Assembly (NCBI GenBank): GCA_951804985.1
Contig: OX638130.1
Span: 117,131,593 to 117,195,592 of the forward strand
Direction of reading: 5' to 3'
Source of the DNA: Dryomyza anilis
Taxonomy: Eukaryota; Arthropoda; Insecta; Diptera; Dryomyzidae
Length of the DNA stretch: 64,000 nucleotides
The notes beneath the pieces were generated by a model. It was not told the DNA's origin. It made no database searches and saw nothing but the letters and a program-made list of their open reading frames with translations. Position numbers and translations under genes: made by a program. Shown here one piece after another: positions 58,462-64,000 of the stretch. The stretch's first letter is position 1, and each line of letters opens with the position of its first letter.

Positions 58462-58980
58462 TGTTACGAAAATTCAGTCTACGGAAAACTGTTTTACGAG
58501 TTCGTATCGCTGGATTGTGTACAAAATAAAAACACACTTATGTTTAAATTATAACAAATAACTTTATTAATGCACTTTGATAAACAACTTTACTAATTAT
58601 AAATTCTAACAACTGCTGCATGTCCACTATTTAACTTTACATTGTTCTTACACGAGACGTACTCGAACACTTTTCAATTACTACTGAAGTGCTGTACCTC
58701 AGATGCGGCGCCCTTATATACTGCATGTATCAGTTCGTCACGTTTCGACAAGCCTCGACTTGTTTCGAGAACCTTCTACTCGTTTCGTTAAGGACGCATG
58801 GTATTGGCATCTCATTCGCACTTATGTGTTGTTAATGCGCTGATCTTCTATCTATTTCTCGCAAATTGCCCCAGTGCTGAATAATCTTCCGTCTCTCTCT
58901 AACACATTGCTTAGTGCGCTGAATTGTGTTGCGTTTCATTTACTATTGCGCAGTGGAGCAAATTACCTCTTTCCGTAACA
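58462..58980 (-). mobile_element. Solo LTR of a Gypsy-like retrotransposon
   Basis: Starts TGTTACG and ends CGTAACA on either strand (perfect short inverted ends with TG...CA). Read on the minus strand it has, in order, an upstream region with TTCTCGAAACAAGTCGAGG, a TATATAAG box (58712-58721), a leader, and an AATAAA at 58563-58568, the expected U3-R-U5 layout. No primer site, gag or pol lies on either side, so it is a solo LTR. No matching target duplication is visible (TATAT and ACAAT). A diverged relative lies at 50360-50590. Confidence 0.75.
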
Positions 58981-61773
58981 ACAATTTTAAATATAATATA
59001 AAATTAGCTTAAATAATACATAATTCAAAATGTCAAATTCACACATATCAAACCATTTAATTCAGAGAAATTCAAAAACCTATAGCTCTATCTTCATACA
59101 AGTTCTACCACTTCTAATACTTATAATTATGTATATCCACCCCTTTCGTTATCATTATAACTAGTCCATTTTAAAGCTCTACTATTCCCCTTCCATTCGC
59201 ATTTCTGGATGCTTTAAGTGACAGCGGTCAGCGTAATTAATACTAAGCTCAGTGGCTACGAGTGACTCTTCTGCATTTGACAGTTTCGGCGCCACAGGTG
59301 TTTAGCGCTAATATCCTTTTGCATTTAATACCCACATATATCCTTGACGCATACTACTAATGACATAAATGTTTCTATGATTATTAATATTATTAAATTA
59401 TGACAAATGTCCTTGACAGCTCTAAGCGCACGTTTAACCCCTTTTTGAGCAGGATATCGTATATATAGATATATGGCAACCCATGTTGTTGCAAGATAAA
59501 CGCACAGAGCTGCATATGATGCTGAAAATGTGTGTGTTTGTCAGACATATAAACATACAAAACACATACGCACTGACATTAACATCTAAGCAAATTAGCA
59601 ATTTTGGCACAAGGACATCAACAGCACGAACTACAACAACAACAGCAACCATAACAGATACAGCAGCATTTACAGACAAGTGTTGCCAACAACATGCTGT
59701 GTTGCCAACATCTAATTATGCTATTCAATTAATCCCTTCACGCCTTTAGCTGCCCTTTACTTGGTTACGTTGGCCTTTTCTGTTCATACGGTATGTCTGT
59801 CCTGCATTTTTGTTGGATATGTCCGAAAATAGCTGTGCAAAAGGCATTTCATGGTCATAATAAGAGGACCCTTAGTTGGCTGCTTGTGGCATATAATGAA
59901 TGTCTTGGTTGTTATTGTGATCTATGCCACAAAATGAATTAATTCCTCTGGCCATTCCGAATGGCAGCAGGCAACATGCTGCAAGGGTTACAAAATGTCA
60001 AAAAGTTATGTTTTTAAAACCTCGAGCATGGCCAACAACTATGCCGGCGCTCAGTTGAGTCAACTTCCGGCGGATGTTGGTACGTATTACAGGCAGCAGT
60101 AGGCAGCAGGATTAGAAAAAACAGCAGCCGCCTCAAGTATTTATTTGATGTTTTACAAATGTTTGTATTTTTCAGTTGAGTTTTATTTTATTTTGTAATT
60201 TTTGTGTTTGCACAAAAGACTAAAATTCCTGCAGTTCAAACTTTACGAAAACAATTTTAAAAACAATTTGTAAATGTTAACAAATGTAAGATTTTATGAG
60301 AGTTGAAATTGAACTTTCTTATTGTAGCCCTTACTTTGCCACCCTTTTGCAAAATTATGATTTTTTTTCATAGAGTACTTAAAGCACCACTAAAAACTCT
60401 ATTATGACATTAACTTCCGCTTGTTTTCTGCACTTCCGTTTCCGATGAAATTGCTTTTAAAAGATGCTGTTGGTCACTCTGTTACACTGTCTTTGTTTGT
60501 CTCACTTGTCACATATCTAATACTCATATCAAAGCAAACAAAACATAAAAAAAACGACTAAAAATAATAACAAAACGGAAAACTAGCATCCTACACATCC
60601 TGCCATGATATCCTTATCATTTCCGCAATAAATTTTATTTAATTTCATTTTATTTTTCTATTAAAACTAACAAAATCTATTTTTTGTTCTACCAAAATTT
60701 CACTTGTATTTTGTATGTCCTTCTGTGTAACCAGATATGCTGCAGCAAAAAGGCCAACAAAAAAAAGGACACGCACGTCCCTTTGGTGTTGTTAGTCGGC
60801 AACAACGCCGAAACACATAAATCATAAATGCTCTTTGTGTGAGCATTGCTTACAAAACTAAATGGTAATACTTTGCATACCAACGAAGCCGAAGGACATC
60901 ATGTGAATTTTTTTTTTTTTCGGTAAGCATCTAAAAGAAGTCGCTCTTTCTCCCCCTGCGGCTGCCTGCAATCTGCATGCTCAAGAACGTGCCTCATATG
61001 ATTGCAAATGTGACTACATTAGAATTTTCAACAACCGAAATACATAGTAGATTTCTTTATCCTGGCAACCGCAGCGAAATCACTTTTTTTTGTCATTTTT
61101 TTCTGATATTTTTTATCACGTTTTAAGAAAGTTTTTTCATGGTTTTTATATTTTTTTGGTAATCATATGCGTATGTTTAGCAAAATCAAACCGTTTGTCA
61201 TTATTTAAAGTCCTTTTGACAGGAATCGCATGCATGTGAGCATCTTAAATGATGATATCAGCTGTCACTGTAACGCAGGGTAGATTAAATTAAATGGTCT
61301 GGCGGTCTCAGCGGTTGATGATTAATGTCTGGGGTTGAGGGAGAAACACCTATATTTTCTAACCAAAAATATTACGTACGATTGTTTTTGTAAGAAAAGT
61401 ACTTTGTCCCATCAAAAGTTATTATTTTCTAGATTAAATATTTTAATGTTGTATTTTGTTAACTATTTCGATTAGAAAATTAATTATTATATTTTTTTTT
61501 TTTTGTAAATTAAGTTAAATCTTTTTTATTTTACACATTCGAATATTATATTCTCTTAAAAATGAATAGACTAAAACCGTTTCATATAAAAACCGACATT
61601 TTTAAACCGAAAAACAGACTAAATAAGATGTAAACCCGAAATAAACTCTTTGGGTTAAATATTGATTTTAAAAAAGTTTTATTAAAATTGATCATTTTTA
61701 ATAGATTATAAATCAAGGTATAGTTTCTTGTTCCAGATATTAAAAATATTCCAGTAAGCCATTCGTTTAGATA
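58981..61773. other. Island with no recognised gene
   Basis: Frames at 59434-59749 and 60689-60883 are unassigned; the former spans ACAACAACA simple sequence. AAGGACATC occurs at 59611 and 60892. No repeats of this window. Confidence 0.45.
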
Positions 61774-62236
61774 CAGGGATTTTCAAATGGGACGCTTATT
61801 TTTTATTACCTTTTGATACTTTTGATATTTTCCTTCCTTAATATAGTTGATTTTGTTATGAAACAAAAAGAAAGTTTGGTAAAAATTTAAAGTTTCCCAA
61901 TTGATGTTCCTCAAAAAAAAGTACAGTTGAATATTTTTTAAAATTCTTTTGAAGACTGGTTCACGATCTAACTTTTTCCATTAATCAAATTCCATTTATA
62001 TGCCTTTTAATTGATTTTTGAGCGAGTTTTACAAACAGTTCTATTTTGGACTTCTTGAAAAATGAAAATAGAACTGTTTGGAAAAATCGTTCAAAAATCA
62101 ATGAAATGAAATTCTGTTATTGCAAAAAGTTAGATCATGAATTAGACTATGGAATAGAATCTTAAAAAGAATTTTAAAAAATATTCAAATGTACTTTTAT
62201 GAAGGAAAATCAAAACGTGTCCCACTTTAGCCCAGG
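61774..62236. mobile_element. Second foldback element, about 460 bp
   Basis: Imperfect complementary halves meeting near 62050. The centre stem is ACAGTTCTATTTT with its complement, then GATCTAACTTTTT with its complement at 61968 and about 62123, and outermost AAATGGGACGC against AAGTGGGACACG. CAGGG or CTGGG may be the outer ends. No duplication detected; non-coding. Confidence 0.65.
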
Positions 62237-62778
62237 CTAAATTGCTAATTTTGGCTAAAAATTAAATTTTGATCTAAGTTTCTGTTTATTCAAGCGCATT
62301 TCTTTTGTAGACGGACCTATTTGTACAGTAAATTATATAAATGTCCAATTACACTGCACAACAAAAAAATTATCCGCGATCTTAGTATGATTTTCCGATG
62401 GACTTCAAAATTCTCATCACGACCTGAATCGCAGAGCTTAAAGAGTGATTTGTAAAAACAAAGCAAGAGCAATCATTAAATTATGCATCTAGTTTAACAT
62501 TTAATATAAAATTTTATTGAATTAAGAAATCTTAATATTAAAATCATTAGTTTTTGTGTTTGACTGGTCATAACTTCGGTTTCATGTAGTTTATTTCAAA
62601 ATATTAGCTGAAGTATGCTCAATGGAATATAAAAGAAATTACTCAAATCTGTAAAAAGTAAAAGTCCAAAATATGTAGAAAAACACGAAAATTGACATAT
62701 ATTTGTATTACGTAATAACTCAATCTTAGAATCTTGATGTGCATCGGAGTAATCTAACTATGAACGCATTTCATTTTT
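62237..62778. other. Spacer with no recognised gene
   Basis: AT-rich. ACTGCACAACAAAAAAATTA at about 62351 looks like a transposon end but has no partner here. Confidence 0.35.
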
Positions 62779-63350
62779 ATACCCTACACTAAGAGTGAAA
62801 GGGTATATTCAGTTTGGTACGCCGTTTGTAACACCCAGAAGAAAGCATCTCCGGTATGGAAAAGTATATATATTCTTGATCAGCATGACCTCCTGAGTCG
62901 ATTTAGCGATGTCCGTCTGTCCGTCTGTCTGTCTGTCCGTCTGTCTGTCCGTCCGTCTGTCTGTTGAAATCCCTAAGACTTTTAAAATTGAAGAGCTAGA
63001 TAAATGAAACTTATAACTTAGATTACTAATATACCTACGCTGTATGTGCGAAAAAATTGGCGAGATCGGTCCATGGTGACCTATGATCCGACCACTTATG
63101 TTCAAATACCACATATAAAATGTACATATAAAGATCAATTTTTATGTATACGTGCTTAGGTAAACTTTGTTGGTCAAATATATATTGACATCATGCTCAA
63201 ATACATGATAATAATGTTTTCCGGCGAAAAGACTTGTGGTTCACAAAAAAAAAAAATCGAAATTCGGTACACCTACCCATTTGTAAATATGGGTATCAAA
63301 TGAATGGAAATTCTTCAGCGATTGAATGTTTGTAGTTATTTTCAGGATTC
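62779..63350 (+). mobile_element. Family A, 3'-truncated copy
   Basis: Begins ATACCCTACACTAAGAGTG after a T run. It has the longest GTCY core of the window (62911-62964, CCGTCTGT/CTGTCCGT units) and matches 44941-45480 until TTATTTTCAGGATTC, where it breaks off. The right inverted partner and 3' tail are missing. Confidence 0.8.
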
Positions 63351-63409
63351 AGGATTTTTTTTGTTGTGAAGTGTTATCTAAGTATACGCTATACGAATTC
63401 GTATTTCGG

Positions 63410-63572
63410 TAGTAAATTTAAATAATTTCGACTCGTTGTTGGCTCGTATATCTTTCCATCTGAAATTGCAAACCTTACTGAAGAGAAATGTCAAAAGAGC
63501 TCCACATTTATAGCGTCTCTGTTGAAAAACCCTTAAAAAAACTTTTGTAGCGCTCTTATTGAAAAACCCTTT
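63410..63572 (-). mobile_element. 5' end of rosa/DD41D-like transposon
   Basis: Minus strand: AAAGGGTTTTTCAATAAGAG end at 63572, a rearranged leader with the end motif repeated (CAACAGAGACGC; TTTTTTAAGGGTTTTTCAAC), then MERYTSQQRVEII before a stop and loss of homology near 63410. It stops close to the same point as the copy at 51483. Confidence 0.75.
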
Positions 63573-64000
63573 ATTTTAACGAGACCTTACGAGATGATGA
63601 AGAATTCACACAATATCGTAAAATTTCTCGTATCAATATCGAGCGTCAAATTTACATTAGACAAAACATTTAACGAAATCGATATCGAAAAAAAGAAAAG
63701 AACAGAAAACATAGTTCGAGAATGATTTAAAAAATATTGAAAAATCAATGTTGAAAATATTTAAATATCGTACCCAGTCTGTCATGTTTAGAAACACTTC
63801 GATGCCTTTAATAGTTCTCAAACTCACTCCGAGAACAATTTATTATATCGGCACTAATTTTTGTTTTGTTTATCGTATTCATGTTATCTTTATGAAAACA
63901 CGAGAATATAAAAACATTTCATGCAACAATTTTTTACATTTGTATAATCATAAAATTTTAATTTTACAATTTAAAAATATTTGACTTTTGTTTGAATAAA
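63573..64000. other. Spacer with no recognised gene
   Basis: A 78-codon frame at 63748-63984 is unassigned. CCCAGTCTGTCATGTTTAG at about 63774 resembles CCCAGTCTGTGATGTCTCGG at about 55585, so a short dispersed repeat may be present. Confidence 0.35.

Noticed and set aside
62911..62964. GTCY tract as an independent microsatellite
   Set aside because: It is the internal core of family A and is present in the same place in other copies.

Overview
The window looks like a transposon-dense, AT-rich non-coding stretch (intergenic or a very large intron) from a higher dipteran fly. The evidence is nuclear-eukaryotic throughout: mariner-type transposase relics, non-LTR (LINE) reverse-transcriptase relics, a Gypsy-like solo LTR, tRNA-derived SINEs, many MITEs, foldback elements and satellites. 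There is no sign of a host protein gene with recognisable domains, no rRNA or tRNA gene, and no CRISPR array. The species is inferred only from repeat character (abundant elements with a GTCY core, fly-type LINEs); I cannot name it.

Layout. 1-2.2 kb: a decayed mariner, a 15-bp minisatellite fragment, and two head-to-tail Helitron-like elements (called family A here). 4.1-7.4 kb: three MITEs, one inserted in a short tandem repeat. 8.9-10.7 kb: a 240-bp satellite split by a 15-bp minisatellite that keeps a 212-codon frame open. 13-14.6 kb: a LINE fragment amplified in tandem. 17.4-19.5 kb: a SINE and a tandem array containing family A sequence. 20.4-23 kb: a 15-16 bp degenerate minisatellite with higher-order structure. 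24.9-28.4 kb: a composite MITE, a LINE 3' end and a 1.27-kb foldback element. 29.4-34.3 kb: a palindromic MITE, a second SINE, the main 240-bp satellite block and a decayed family A copy. 35.6-37.3 kb: a MITE and a 1.2-kb 19-bp minisatellite. 39.3-43.2 kb: a dense nest with an RTE-type LINE carrying an 11-bp target duplication, a TTA-flanked MITE, a TA-flanked element with a hAT-like MITE inside it, and two more MITEs. 44.8-48.7 kb: a 289-bp tandem array interrupted by family A, then a second 19-bp minisatellite. 49.7-53 kb: mariner/Tc1-superfamily fragments, an LTR fragment and a composite MITE. 55.2-59 kb: a MITE, an inverted family A copy carrying two nested insertions, a hAT-like element and a solo LTR. 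61.8-63.6 kb: a second foldback, a truncated family A copy and another transposon 5' end.

Between these lie islands (2.2-4.1, 7.4-8.9, 10.7-13, 14.6-17.4, 19.5-20.4, 23-24.9, 28.4-29.4, 30-32, 34.3-35.6, 37.3-39.3, 43.2-44.8, 46.9-47.9, 48.7-49.7, 53-55.2 and 59-61.8 kb) in which I see no repeat and no recognisable gene. They may hold regulatory sequence. The elements do not form a pathway; the informative content is their nesting order, intact target-site duplications, and the repeated conversion of transposon pieces into tandem arrays.
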